From: Paenibacillus whitsoniae
GTDB taxonomy: Bacteria; Bacillota; Bacilli; Paenibacillales; NBRC-103111
Reading direction: 5' to 3'
DNA: 46,698 nt
Assembly (NCBI RefSeq): GCF_003955665.1
Contig: NZ_RXHU01000006.1
Location: 1 to 46,698 of the forward strand
Shown here: one piece after another, positions 7,774 through 17,940 of the stretch
Layout: every line of letters starts with the position of its first letter
Numbering within the stretch: the first letter of the stretch is position 1
Notes under the pieces: generated by a model
Databases searched by the model: none
Told to the model about the DNA's origin: nothing
Seen by the model: only the letters and a program-made list of their open reading frames with translations
Translations under genes and position numbers: made by a program

Positions 7774-9360
7774 ATGTACAAACATGCTTGGAAGCCGGTT
7801 CTTGCGGTAAGTCTGTCACTCGCAGTTCTGGGGGCTTGCAGCTCGAACTCTGCAAATGTAGGGAGCTCCGCGTCGCCGCAGGGCAGTACTGCTGCGTCGG
7901 CGGGACCAAAGAAAGAAATCAGTATTTCCGTCTTTGACCGTGGAACCGTACCTGCGGAGGAGGGGAGCTATGAGAACAACCGCTGGACCAAGTGGATCAA
8001 TGAAAATGCCCCGGCAAAAGTGACGTGGGTCCCTGTTCCGCGCGGGCAGGCTCAGCAGAAGCTGAGTACACTTATCGCGTCTGGCAGTGCGCCCGATCTG
8101 ATCTGGGAATATGACCGCAACTACATTGCACAATTGGCCAATCAAGGCGCGATCCAGCCGATTGACGGGTATATTGAGAAGTATAGCACGACGTTGAAAA
8201 AGTATTTATCGGAGCATCCCGAGCTCAAATCGGCGATGACGATCAATGGCAAAACTTACGCAATTACCACCAGCAGAAGCGTAGATGGGATTGCCAATCA
8301 CGGCATATGGATTCGCCAGGACTGGCTGGATAAGTTGGGCTTGAAAACGCCGACAACGACAGAAGAATTGGTTGAGGTGGCCAAAAAGTTCAAGGATGCC
8401 GACCCTGACGGCAACGGCAAAGCGGATACGGTCCCTATCGTCTTTAATGGCAATGCCATTCAAATCATCAGAGCCTTCTTCTCCGTGAATGAGAACCAAT
8501 GGTATCTGGAAGATGGCAAAATGAAATTCGGCAGAACCCTTGACCGGTATAAAGATTCCATTGCCTATCAGAAGTCCTTATTCGATCAAGGCTTGCTTGA
8601 TAAAGAGTACATTACGGACAGTAACTTTCAACGCGCTCGTCAAATGTGGACGACAGGCAAAGCGGGCATTTACTTCAGCAGTTGGAATATGGAGAACGAA
8701 TTCAAGGATCTGAAGAAGAATGTGCCGGATGCCAAGATGGTCCCGCTGGAGCCCGTAGCCAGCAAATACGGGAAAAATGGCTTATATCAAGAGCTTCCTG
8801 CAAATATCCTGGTCGCCTTTAACTCCCAGATGAAGGAGGATAAGATTGAGGCCGCCATTAAATTTCTGGACTGGATGATCGAAAAGGGTGACATGGTGAT
8901 GAAGTACGGCGAAGAGAACGTTCACTATAAGCTGGTAGACAACGTAATCCCTCAAAAACTTGACGCGGATAAGTTCCGTAAGGAAGTATCCTATGCTAAC
9001 GAGTATGCGATCGTATCGGATTTCAGCCTGAAGGCTGAATGGTTCCCTGCGATGGCTGCACAAGATGCGGAATCGCAGGAATATGCCAAACTTAAAACGC
9101 AATCGCTGAATACGGCGCTTAAGAACAAGTATCGCAGAGACATCGCGTTTAATCCTGATTTTGCAGAGGCAAGCCAACTGATCGCTACGTTCCATCCGAT
9201 TGCCACACAAATTGAAGTAAAAGCTGTAACCGGCGGGAGCGCAATGACCCCGGAAACGGCTATGGAAGAGGTTCGCAAGGAATGGAAGCGTCTGGGCGGC
9301 GACAATGTGGAGAAGCTTGCGCAGGAGTGGTACGAGAAAAACAAAGCATTTTTGAACTAA
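7774..9360 (+). CDS. Extracellular sugar-binding lipoprotein of the ABC importer
   Basis: This 528-residue solute-binding protein is tethered to the outer membrane face by a lipidated cysteine; the lipobox LGAC places Cys at residue 22. A Ser/Ala-rich linker follows. The mature part has the large type-1 binding-protein pattern, including DPDGNGKADTVPIVF, the calcium-loop-like segment common to this family in Paenibacillus. ATG 7774 is six bases after GAGAAGG (7761-7767). TTG 7768 (nine bases after AAGGGG) and ATG 7759 (no usable spacing) are alternatives. It likely captures oligosaccharides released by the adjacent secreted hydrolases and hands them to the two permeases upstream. Confidence 0.9.
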   Translation: MYKHAWKPVLAVSLSLAVLGACSSNSANVGSSASPQGSTAASAGPKKEISISVFDRGTVPAEEGSYENNRWTKWINENAPAKVTWVPVPRGQAQQKLSTLIASGSAPDLIWEYDRNYIAQLANQGAIQPIDGYIEKYSTTLKKYLSEHPELKSAMTINGKTYAITTSRSVDGIANHGIWIRQDWLDKLGLKTPTTTEELVEVAKKFKDADPDGNGKADTVPIVFNGNAIQIIRAFFSVNENQWYLEDGKMKFGRTLDRYKDSIAYQKSLFDQGLLDKEYITDSNFQRARQMWTTGKAGIYFSSWNMENEFKDLKKNVPDAKMVPLEPVASKYGKNGLYQELPANILVAFNSQMKEDKIEAAIKFLDWMIEKGDMVMKYGEENVHYKLVDNVIPQKLDADKFRKEVSYANEYAIVSDFSLKAEWFPAMAAQDAESQEYAKLKTQSLNTALKNKYRRDIAFNPDFAEASQLIATFHPIATQIEVKAVTGGSAMTPETAMEEVRKEWKRLGGDNVEKLAQEWYEKNKAFLN

Positions 9361-9367
9361 CAGGATC

Positions 9368-9407
9368 GGGAAGGTTGTGCCAACGTTCAACGGGAAGCAG
9401 CCTTCCC
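9368..9407 (+). other. Intercistronic hairpin after the binding-protein gene
   Basis: GGGAAGG (9368-9374) pairs with CCTTCCC (9401-9407) with no T run after it. In sugar operons such hairpins often stabilise the upstream binding-protein message or reduce read-through; that role is inferred here. Confidence 0.45.
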
Positions 9408-9506
9408 AATCGCATTGTGCGAGTTCAAGAAGGTAATCTGTATATGCGTGCCGTACGGCTAGCGGGTTAACTTGAAAGAATGAAGGAAAGGAAGCGAGAC
9501 TCTGGA

Positions 9507-12500
9507 ATGAAACCATTCATCAAGCTAAGCGCAGCATTTCTCGCTGTGCTGTTGTTTATTCAGACGATAAGCATTACAAGTGGCAGAGACGCCATCGCGC
9601 GTGCGGCCGAGGCGGATCCGCCCAAGCTGCTTAGCAACAATGCACAGGGGGTGTTGTTCCCGGATCCTGAACGTTCTATTGCAACCGGGGCTTCTTATGT
9701 CTGGCAGCGAGAAGGAATTTTCACAACGGATTCCGGGCTTGTCTCGGGAGATGCGGATGCCGGGCCCAAAATGACTGACGGATCTGTAAGCGCTCTCATT
9801 TCAAGCCAAACCCAAATCGGGGAAGCCTACGGAACGCTGGTTTATGACTTGCAAGATGTATACCGGGTAGCATCCGTGCAGACTTGGGCTGAGTATTCGG
9901 TAGCGAGCGGCGTGATGCAGATCGAGATCTATGCCAGTCTGGACGGCACGAATTATAATCGCGTTGCGGTTACCGAACCGACGTTAGCGGATACGGCGGG
10001 CATAGCACCGTTAGTCAGCGAGATTAAACCGGCTCCTTATGTTAGATATGTAAAAATTATTTTACATAAGGATCCGAACAAGCTGAAGCTGAGCATCGGT
10101 GAGGTAGCTGTGTGGGGGGAGCCGGCGGAGCCGCAGTCGCTGCTAAGCAATAATCAACTAAAAGCCGGAGGCTATTACCCTGTCGGCACGCCCAAGACGG
10201 ATACCAAGGCCACCTATAAATGGAATACAGATCAGCCATTTGTGACCCAAGCGGGAATTATGACTAGCGACAATGAAGCGGGAGCGAAGGATGACGGCAG
10301 CGCCGGCGGCCTGCCCGATCTGACCGATGGCTCAAGTGTGGAAGAGACGGCTGGTACGACGGCCAGTATGGACGCAGGCTCGAAGGGTCAATACGCCGCT
10401 GTAACGTTTACGCTGAACGATATGTACCAGATCGGAAAGATCGACGTATGGTCCAAAGCGGGCGGGGGCAGTTTCATGGATGGATACGAGGTGTTGTTGA
10501 GCACGGATAATGTCAATTACTTCTCAACGGGCTATACAGCTAATCCGAACAGCCGTTACACAGGGACGATGGTGAATTCGCCTTCCTACGGCATCCCGGG
10601 CAAGCATGCCAGGTATGTCCGGATCGTCATGCACAATGCCAACGACTCTGACCGGCTAATCGCGGGTGAGATTGCGATCTGGGGGTGGAAGCTGTATGAT
10701 GCGACGCTGGCAAAAAAGGATACGCCGGATCAAGTTGAATTCTCTACCTACGTGAAGAATTACAACACATTGTACCTGGACTGGTCGGCGTACAATTCTG
10801 TCGTCAATAAAGTGAACAAATATAGCCTCTACATTCAAAAGAGCGATTTTACGAACACGAACGGAAAAACACCCTTTGCCACCGCCGATAACGGAACCGT
10901 TGAACAAAAGGGAAAATTTGTACTCATTTCTTCCCTGGAGCCGGAGACGACGTACTACATCGCGATCACGCCCACGAGCACTGCATCAGGCGAACGAAAG
11001 GATGTCAGGACGGTCAAGGTAAAGACACCTAGTGTGCTTGGCGGAGACAAGGTCGGCGATATATTTGCCATTAACGACGCGCCTTATGGCGGCGGCAACT
11101 ATGTGAATCACGGGGCCAAAGAGGATGAGAACATTATCCGCAAGCTGATCCTGATGAGGAGCATCGAAGGCATTAATATGAACCGTTGGTGGGTTCACGA
11201 TTCCTGGATCAAGTCGTTCTCCAATAAATACGGGGTCGGTTTCCACTCGTTCTACCACGGGCCCCAGGATGTTCCCTTGGACAATAAGCAAGGCACTTGG
11301 ACCTTCTCCACAGTCAACGAGCCTGACCTGAAAGGGACGAATCCCGCTGCGCTGGCCATGACCATCAAGTCGAATCACGAAAGCCTGAAGGCTGTAGACA
11401 GCCGCAATATGCTGGTTGAGCCGGCATTAGGCGGGACGGAACCGGCAAGTATGACCTGGTTGGAAAACTTTTATAAATCCGACGGGCAAAACGGGGCGCA
11501 AGTCAAAAATTATTTTGATGTGCTGGATGTTCATCCTTACGTCAAAAATCATGAAGGCAGCCTGCCCGGACTCATTCCGGGTGCGCCGGAAATGTTAATT
11601 GGGAAAATCAAGGAAATACAGGCGTTAAAAGCCAAGTATGGCGATCAAAATAAGCCGGTTATTTTTACGGAGCTCGGGTGGAGCACGTATAACGGAAGCG
11701 GGTATCTTCGACAGGTGGACCGGGTTACACAAGGAAACTATTTGGCAAGAGCTTACATGCATGCGATTGCCGGCGGCATTAAGAGAATGCACTGGTACGA
11801 TTTCCAGGACGATGGGACCGATTCGACCAATTTGGAGCATAATCTCGGAATGATCGACTGGTACGGTGTCCCGAAGCCGAGTTATTACGCGTACTATACG
11901 CTGGCGAAGGTGTTAAAGGATGCCCAATATATAGGAGTTAAAGCCAACGTCGACCATCCGTATTATGGCTATGAGTACTGGGATGAAGGGAAAAATCAAT
12001 ATATTACTTCACTCTGGGCGGCGGATGAATCGACCAAAACGGCAACGTTTCAAACCCAGGATACAGGGCTTACCGTTGTGGGTATCGACGGAAGTTATTC
12101 GTATTTGCCTGTCAGCGGCGGAATGGCAAGTCTGACCATTAGCGGCACTCCTGTATTTATTTATTCCAAATCCCGCCTTGAGGTTTCGTCCATCGACGAT
12201 TCTTTCGTGCTGACCGACAGCAAAATTGATGTTCGGCGCGGTGATGTTCTTCAAACGGATATTAAACGATCCGGCATGGGGGCGGAGCTGAGCGGCAGGC
12301 TGGAATTGCTCGGCCCTTCCGCCGATTGGAAGTTGGATGGCGAAGTGAACTTTGCTCCGGGAACGGCCGCCATTCCGATTAGCATTCCCATACCGATAAA
12401 TGCGGAGGAGAAAGCGCAGGAGCTTACACTCCAGGTGATCTCCGGCACCTCGCTGATTGCATCTATCAAATTGACGGCCAATGTGCTGGAGACGATGAAG

Positions 12501-14951
12501 GTCCGCATCGTTCCCGAGGTCGTAGCGCCGGGGCGGTGGGATCAATGGAACGCGGCGCTTTATGTAGAGAATGCGACCCCGGACAAGGTGCTAGGGGGTT
12601 CGGTCAGCGTTACCGAGGCGGTATATGTAGCTTTGGGGGAATTCGGTCCGATCGCCTTTAGCGGCTTGCAGCCGGGAGAAGTCAAGAAGCTGACGATTCC
12701 GATCACGGGACTTCCGGAGCAAGCAAGAGCCAAGCTAAAACTCGCCGTTGAGCTGGACAGCGGATTTACGAAAATCGTAGAGAGGTCGTTTAACTTCCTT
12801 GCCGCTGTGAACGACCAGACGGTGCCGATTATCGACGGTAGGCTATCTGAGCCTGAATGGCATTCAGGCATGCCAATCGTCATCAATAGGTCGGATCAGA
12901 ATAAAAATATTGCGAACTGGGGCGGGGAAACGGATCTCAGCGGCAAGGGCTTCCTGAAGTGGGATCGCAGGAATCTCTACTTCGGCATGGAGGTTCAAGA
13001 CGATATTCATGTTCAACAAGGAACAGGTGGTGACATGTGGCAGGGAGACAGCATCCAGTTTGCCATAGACACAGGCAGATCTGGCGGAATAGGCAGCGCC
13101 AAGAACAATGAATTCGGCATCGCGTTGGGGGAACAGGGCCCTTTCGTTTGGAGATGGCTGGCCGCCAACGGAAAGACGGTAGGAGAAATGACAAGCGTGC
13201 AGGCAGCAGTATACCGAAGTGAAACCGCTACTACCTACGAGCTGGCTCTCCCTTGGTCGGAAATATTGCCGGAAGGGAGTGCGCCATCGGAAGGGGACAT
13301 CTACGGCTTTTCCATGCTGATTAATGAGAATGACGGTACGACCCGTCGCGGTTGGCTGGAATATATGAGCGGGATTGGCTCCAGCAAAAACACACAATTG
13401 TATGAGGATCTGATTCTGGCTCAAGTCGGCTCACCTGAGGTGAGAGTAACAGGGATTGCGCTTGATCATAGAGCGGCGACGCTCGGCATCGGGGAGCCTC
13501 TGGTTCTGAAGGCAACGGTGTCGCCTGGTGAAGCAACTAACAAGAAGGTGAAGTTCACTTCCAGCAATCCATCGGTTGTAAGCGTTACCCAAGAGGTCTA
13601 TGGACAGACGGCGACCGTCAAGGGCATGTCAGCTGGCAAGGCGACGATTACAGTGACGACCGAAGACGGCGGCTTTACGGCAAGCAGTACAGTGACGGTC
13701 AGGCCGCCGGTTGAAGACATGCCATCCGGCGGTACGAGTGGAGGCGGAATCCCGGTGTCAGAACGAGATCCGGAACCGCCGGTTATTCGAAACGGTACGA
13801 TTGTGATTCCGGTGCAGGAGGCGAATTCGAATGGCGTTGTGTCCGTTGAGGTAGACATGGACGTTTTGGAGAAAGCGATTCAAAGTGCAGGTTCTGCCCC
13901 CGGACACCTCCTCGCAATAGAGCTTCCCGGTGTGCCAGAAGCCGAGAAGGCCCAGATCAAGCTCCCTGTGGCAGTGCTGAAAGCGGCTCAGGTGGCAAAC
14001 ATCGAAAGGGTGGAAATTCGAACAAACCTAGCGACGATTGCTCTGACTCCGGATGCTTTGGTCGGCTATGTGAAGCCGGATTCGATGAATGTGGAGATTT
14101 CAGTTGCGAAGGTCAGCCCTACTGTGCTTATGGGAGCGGTTGCTGAGCGGACGGGAGCTTCGGCAATCTACGATTTTAGCGTTATGCTTGACGGTGTGAA
14201 GATTGAACGGTTTTTCGGCAAAAAAGCCGTTCGTGCCTCCATCAACTATACGTTGGCAGCTGGCGAGAACGCAGATCAGGTCATCGTCTACCACATTCCG
14301 GGGGGCAGCACGCTTGAGGTGGTAAAGAACGGAAAGTATGACGCTGTCCAGGGCAAGGTTACGTTTACAACGGATCATTTCAGCTTGTATACCGTCCTGT
14401 ATACGCCTGTTGTCTTCGGCGATCTGGAAGATGCAGCTTGGGCTAGAAGCAGCATTGAGGCACTGGCGGCTAGAGAGATTGTTAACGGTTTAGGCGGCGA
14501 GCGGTTCGCACCCAATGATCGGGTGACAAGAGCGCAATTTATCCAGATGTTGATGAACGCTTTCAACCTTACCGACTCGAACGCAGCGGCGAGCTTCCGC
14601 GATGTGCAGCATGACGATTGGTTCTACCAAGCGGTGGCAAGCGCCCAAAAATTGGGCATCGTGGAGGGCTACGAAGATGGTTCCTTCGGCATTGACCGTG
14701 AAATTACGAGACAGGACATGGCGGTAATGACGTACAGGGCTATGGCGGCTGCACAGATCCGTTTGCGGCAATCGGTTTCGACAACGAGCTTCACGGATGG
14801 AGCGAAGATTGATGTCTATGCGAAGGAAGCCGTCGAAGCGATGCAGCAGGCCGGGATAATAAACGGGCTTGAAGAAAATCGTTTTGTGCCGGATCGGCCT
14901 GCCACACGCGCGCAAGCCGCCAAGCTTATATACGGTCTGTTATCTATGTAG
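9507..14951 (+). CDS. S-layer-anchored clan GH-A glycoside hydrolase, multimodular (paralogue 2)
   Basis: This giant cell-surface enzyme has about 1,814 residues. It has a signal peptide, two discoidin-like domains, a fibronectin III-like domain and a GH-A barrel with predicted acid/base E605 (VNEPDL) and nucleophile E722 (FTELGWST). After the catalytic part come a beta-rich segment (about 900-1100), a CBM9-like sugar-binding domain (from about 1108, IDGRLSEPEWHSG), a bacterial Ig-like BIG2 domain (about 1311-1405), a linker domain, and three SLH domains from about 1636 to the end, which should dock on pyruvylated wall polymer. ATG 9507 follows an AGG-rich stretch but with long spacing; ATG 9480 is also possible. 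The first 900 residues parallel paralogues 1 and 3, which lack the anchor. Confidence 0.88.
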   Translation: MKPFIKLSAAFLAVLLFIQTISITSGRDAIARAAEADPPKLLSNNAQGVLFPDPERSIATGASYVWQREGIFTTDSGLVSGDADAGPKMTDGSVSALISSQTQIGEAYGTLVYDLQDVYRVASVQTWAEYSVASGVMQIEIYASLDGTNYNRVAVTEPTLADTAGIAPLVSEIKPAPYVRYVKIILHKDPNKLKLSIGEVAVWGEPAEPQSLLSNNQLKAGGYYPVGTPKTDTKATYKWNTDQPFVTQAGIMTSDNEAGAKDDGSAGGLPDLTDGSSVEETAGTTASMDAGSKGQYAAVTFTLNDMYQIGKIDVWSKAGGGSFMDGYEVLLSTDNVNYFSTGYTANPNSRYTGTMVNSPSYGIPGKHARYVRIVMHNANDSDRLIAGEIAIWGWKLYDATLAKKDTPDQVEFSTYVKNYNTLYLDWSAYNSVVNKVNKYSLYIQKSDFTNTNGKTPFATADNGTVEQKGKFVLISSLEPETTYYIAITPTSTASGERKDVRTVKVKTPSVLGGDKVGDIFAINDAPYGGGNYVNHGAKEDENIIRKLILMRSIEGINMNRWWVHDSWIKSFSNKYGVGFHSFYHGPQDVPLDNKQGTWTFSTVNEPDLKGTNPAALAMTIKSNHESLKAVDSRNMLVEPALGGTEPASMTWLENFYKSDGQNGAQVKNYFDVLDVHPYVKNHEGSLPGLIPGAPEMLIGKIKEIQALKAKYGDQNKPVIFTELGWSTYNGSGYLRQVDRVTQGNYLARAYMHAIAGGIKRMHWYDFQDDGTDSTNLEHNLGMIDWYGVPKPSYYAYYTLAKVLKDAQYIGVKANVDHPYYGYEYWDEGKNQYITSLWAADESTKTATFQTQDTGLTVVGIDGSYSYLPVSGGMASLTISGTPVFIYSKSRLEVSSIDDSFVLTDSKIDVRRGDVLQTDIKRSGMGAELSGRLELLGPSADWKLDGEVNFAPGTAAIPISIPIPINAEEKAQELTLQVISGTSLIASIKLTANVLETMKVRIVPEVVAPGRWDQWNAALYVENATPDKVLGGSVSVTEAVYVALGEFGPIAFSGLQPGEVKKLTIPITGLPEQARAKLKLAVELDSGFTKIVERSFNFLAAVNDQTVPIIDGRLSEPEWHSGMPIVINRSDQNKNIANWGGETDLSGKGFLKWDRRNLYFGMEVQDDIHVQQGTGGDMWQGDSIQFAIDTGRSGGIGSAKNNEFGIALGEQGPFVWRWLAANGKTVGEMTSVQAAVYRSETATTYELALPWSEILPEGSAPSEGDIYGFSMLINENDGTTRRGWLEYMSGIGSSKNTQLYEDLILAQVGSPEVRVTGIALDHRAATLGIGEPLVLKATVSPGEATNKKVKFTSSNPSVVSVTQEVYGQTATVKGMSAGKATITVTTEDGGFTASSTVTVRPPVEDMPSGGTSGGGIPVSERDPEPPVIRNGTIVIPVQEANSNGVVSVEVDMDVLEKAIQSAGSAPGHLLAIELPGVPEAEKAQIKLPVAVLKAAQVANIERVEIRTNLATIALTPDALVGYVKPDSMNVEISVAKVSPTVLMGAVAERTGASAIYDFSVMLDGVKIERFFGKKAVRASINYTLAAGENADQVIVYHIPGGSTLEVVKNGKYDAVQGKVTFTTDHFSLYTVLYTPVVFGDLEDAAWARSSIEALAAREIVNGLGGERFAPNDRVTRAQFIQMLMNAFNLTDSNAAASFRDVQHDDWFYQAVASAQKLGIVEGYEDGSFGIDREITRQDMAVMTYRAMAAAQIRLRQSVSTTSFTDGAKIDVYAKEAVEAMQQAGIINGLEENRFVPDRPATRAQAAKLIYGLLSM

Positions 14952-15029
14952 ATTAGGGAGAAGGACCGGCAGTCTTTGGCTAGACCCGGCCTGGCGGTCA
15001 ATTCCCAGCATTCGGAAAGGAGCTTTGAC

Positions 15030-17759
15030 ATGAGGATGACCAAGAAGATCTGTGCGCTTCTCTGCGCCATTGGTATGATGCTGGGATGCGCTTCCGTCGC
15101 GATGCCCGCCCGTCAACAAGTTATGGCGGCAGCGGACGAGACACTGTTAAGCGGAAACGCAGTCGGAGGGGCGCTGTTTCCGGCGGGTACGGCTGCTATT
15201 CATACAGGGGCGTCTTATGTTTGGCTGAAGGAAGGCACGTACGCCACTGATGCACAATTAATTGCGTCGGACGGTGATGGGGCGCCGGATATGACGGACG
15301 GCGGAAATGGTCCGGAGGAGGAGTTCAGCAGTTCGACAGGGGATGCGGCAGGTACTGCAGCATACGGAACGCTGATCTACGACCTGCAAACGGCTTACAG
15401 AGTGTCTTCAGTAAAGGTGTGGGCGGATACGGGCAATGGCAGCCGTATGAATCAATTTGAAGTATATGCCAGCTTGGACGGGCTTACTTATAACCGGATT
15501 GGCGCTCAGGAAAATACGCGTGCTGCGGGCCAGGGGTTTGCTCCCGTCACCTATGCCATCAAGCCCACTGTCTATGCCCGTTATATCAAGATCATTATGC
15601 ACAAAGACCCGCTTATGCCGGTCATGCGGCTGGGAGAGGCGGCTATATTCGGCGAAGTGCTGGAGCCAATGGCGCTATTAAGCAATAATGTGTTGAAGGC
15701 TTCTGGCGAATATAACACAACCACCCCCAAGATTGCGACAGGTGCATCTTACGAGTGGCTGACAGAGGTTCCCTTCGTCACAGACAGCGACATTATTAAA
15801 ACAGATAACGATTCCAAGAATGACGGCGCCGGAGGCGTGCCGGATTTAATCGACGGTTCGACCACGCAAACGAATGCAGACTATATTATGACCTCGGTCT
15901 GGGGGCGAAAAGGGAACTACGCAGCTGTCGTTTTCAATCTGAAGGATGTATACCAGATCGGAAAAATCGACGTATGGACCGGGGTAGCCACTAGTGGTCC
16001 TTTATCCATGGATGGCTATGAAGTGCTTGTCAGCACCGATGGCGTAAATTATTCATCTCTGGGTTATACAACGAATGCGAACAAACGTTCTTTGAACGCA
16101 ATTGTGAATTCGCCTAGCTACGGCGTTCCTGGCAAGCATGCGAAGTATGTCAAAATCATTATGCATAATGCAAATGACTCGCAAATGCTGAGAATCGGTG
16201 AAGTGGCTATCTGGGGCTGGAAGCTGTACGACCCGACGCTGCCAAAGAAAACAACACCGGATCAAGTGGAGTTTATGACAGAGCTGAAAAATTACAGCAC
16301 GCTCTATCTGGATTGGTCCGGTTACAACGGTGTGGTTAACAACGTAAACAAGTATGGCATCTATATTGAGACAGCCCCTTTCGCCAGCACGGAAGGATTG
16401 ACACCGAAATTCACGGCGGAGGCCAAGTCCATTGAGCAGGTCGGCAAGTATGCAACCTATTTCGCTTTGAAGCCGGAAACAACTTATTATGTGGCGGTGA
16501 CTCCCTTTCATTCAACCGGGGGAGAAAGGAAGGACGTCGAGACACTCAAGCTTACGACGCCATCTGTACTCGGCGGAGAACGGGTTGGTGACATATTTGC
16601 TATCAACGATTCCCCTTACGGCGGAGGGAATTACGTTCATCATGGAGAGAATGAGGATGTGTTCCTCATGACGAAACTGCGACTACTCAGGGACCTTGGG
16701 GGAGTTAACAAGAACAGATGGTGGGATCACAGCAGTGCCATGAAATCGCTGTATGGTAAGAGCGGAGTGAATTTTCATTATTTTTACCACGGTCCTGGGT
16801 ATGTGCAGTCCGATAATGACGGGGGCGCCTACACGTTCTCTACCTACAATGAACCCGATCTTGCCAATAGAAACCCGTCTGACGTAGCGGCGGCGCTGAA
16901 AGCCAATCATGACAGCCTGAAAGCAGTCAGCAGCAAGAGTCTGCTCGTAGAGCCCGCGCTGGGCGGGGTTGACCGGTTGGCGGCAGGCAAGGGCTTGAAT
17001 TGGTTGGATAACCTCTACAATTCCGACGGTCAGAACGGCGCTCTGGTAAAAAATTATTTTGACGTTATGGACGTTCATCCTTATGTCAAATACGAGTATC
17101 CGGCGGTGCCTGGACTGATCCAGGGGACACCGGAAAAACTGCCCGAAATGCTGCAGGCCTTGAAGGACACGATGGTCAGCCACGGGGACGGAGATAAGCC
17201 AATTATAATGACCGAGATCGGCTGGAGCACGTATACGGGCGGCAGCTACTTGAAGGCGGTAGACCGGGCGACCCAAAGAAACTATTTGGCGCGCGCCTAT
17301 CTGCATGCCATCGCGAACGGGATTCGAACGGTACATTGGTATGATTTTGCCGATGACGGTACGGAAACCAACAATTTGGAACATAACCTGGGCCTGATTG
17401 ACTGGAACGGCAAGCCGAAAGAGAGCTATTACGGCTACTATACACTGATCAGGGTGATTAAAGATTCCAAGTATCTCGGGCAGTTGTCGGGTGTTGCAAA
17501 TCCCTATTACGGGTATCAATTCTGGGATGAAAATAAGAACAGGTATATCACCGCGCTGTGGGATGCGAGCTGGCAAACATCGAGCAGCCCTACTCGGAAG
17601 GCGCATATCGAAACGACCGACCCGGGAGTAGACGTGGTCGGTATTGATGGAAGCTACAAATTCATACCGGCGGTGGCGGGAATTGTCGATGTGCCGCTGA
17701 CGGGCGCGCCTGCTTTCATCTACTCCACGACCGGCGTTAACGTGAGCTCGATAAACTGA
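15030..17759 (+). CDS. Secreted clan GH-A glycoside hydrolase with two discoidin-like domains (paralogue 3)
   Basis: This 909-residue secreted enzyme has the same layout as paralogue 1: signal peptide, two discoidin-like domains each opening with LLSxN, a fibronectin III-like domain, a GH-A catalytic barrel and a short C-terminal beta domain ending FIYSTTGVNVSSIN. The predicted acid/base is E608 (YNEPDL) and the nucleophile E729 (MTEIGWST). A small insertion (DRLAAGKG) between them shifts the numbering. ATG 15030 has an ideal AAAGGAG (15016-15022) seven bases upstream; an in-frame TTG at 14976 is less likely. It begins about 80 bases after the anchored paralogue and ends at a strong terminator, so it is probably the last gene of the operon. 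No surface anchor is visible. Confidence 0.88.
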   Translation: MRMTKKICALLCAIGMMLGCASVAMPARQQVMAAADETLLSGNAVGGALFPAGTAAIHTGASYVWLKEGTYATDAQLIASDGDGAPDMTDGGNGPEEEFSSSTGDAAGTAAYGTLIYDLQTAYRVSSVKVWADTGNGSRMNQFEVYASLDGLTYNRIGAQENTRAAGQGFAPVTYAIKPTVYARYIKIIMHKDPLMPVMRLGEAAIFGEVLEPMALLSNNVLKASGEYNTTTPKIATGASYEWLTEVPFVTDSDIIKTDNDSKNDGAGGVPDLIDGSTTQTNADYIMTSVWGRKGNYAAVVFNLKDVYQIGKIDVWTGVATSGPLSMDGYEVLVSTDGVNYSSLGYTTNANKRSLNAIVNSPSYGVPGKHAKYVKIIMHNANDSQMLRIGEVAIWGWKLYDPTLPKKTTPDQVEFMTELKNYSTLYLDWSGYNGVVNNVNKYGIYIETAPFASTEGLTPKFTAEAKSIEQVGKYATYFALKPETTYYVAVTPFHSTGGERKDVETLKLTTPSVLGGERVGDIFAINDSPYGGGNYVHHGENEDVFLMTKLRLLRDLGGVNKNRWWDHSSAMKSLYGKSGVNFHYFYHGPGYVQSDNDGGAYTFSTYNEPDLANRNPSDVAAALKANHDSLKAVSSKSLLVEPALGGVDRLAAGKGLNWLDNLYNSDGQNGALVKNYFDVMDVHPYVKYEYPAVPGLIQGTPEKLPEMLQALKDTMVSHGDGDKPIIMTEIGWSTYTGGSYLKAVDRATQRNYLARAYLHAIANGIRTVHWYDFADDGTETNNLEHNLGLIDWNGKPKESYYGYYTLIRVIKDSKYLGQLSGVANPYYGYQFWDENKNRYITALWDASWQTSSSPTRKAHIETTDPGVDVVGIDGSYKFIPAVAGIVDVPLTGAPAFIYSTTGVNVSSIN

Positions 17760-17831
17760 CGTCGACGATCATTCAAGGTTTCCTTGAGAAGCTTGTTAAA
17801 TAAAAGATGAACCGCTGAGATAAGCAGTATG

Positions 17832-17880
17832 CCCCTGTCTCCCAGAAACCATAATGGTTAATGTAGGACAGGGGTTTTTC
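17832..17880 (+). terminator. Terminator ending the first hydrolase/transport operon
   Basis: CCCCTGTC (17832-17839) pairs with GACAGGGG (17867-17874), followed by five Ts. A second perfect stem, AACCAT/ATGGTT (17847-17859), is nested inside. Confidence 0.9.
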
Positions 17881-17940
17881 ACATACTGGATAGGTGGACT
17901 GATTATCAACGGAACGTTAATAAACGAACGCTAGCTGTAA

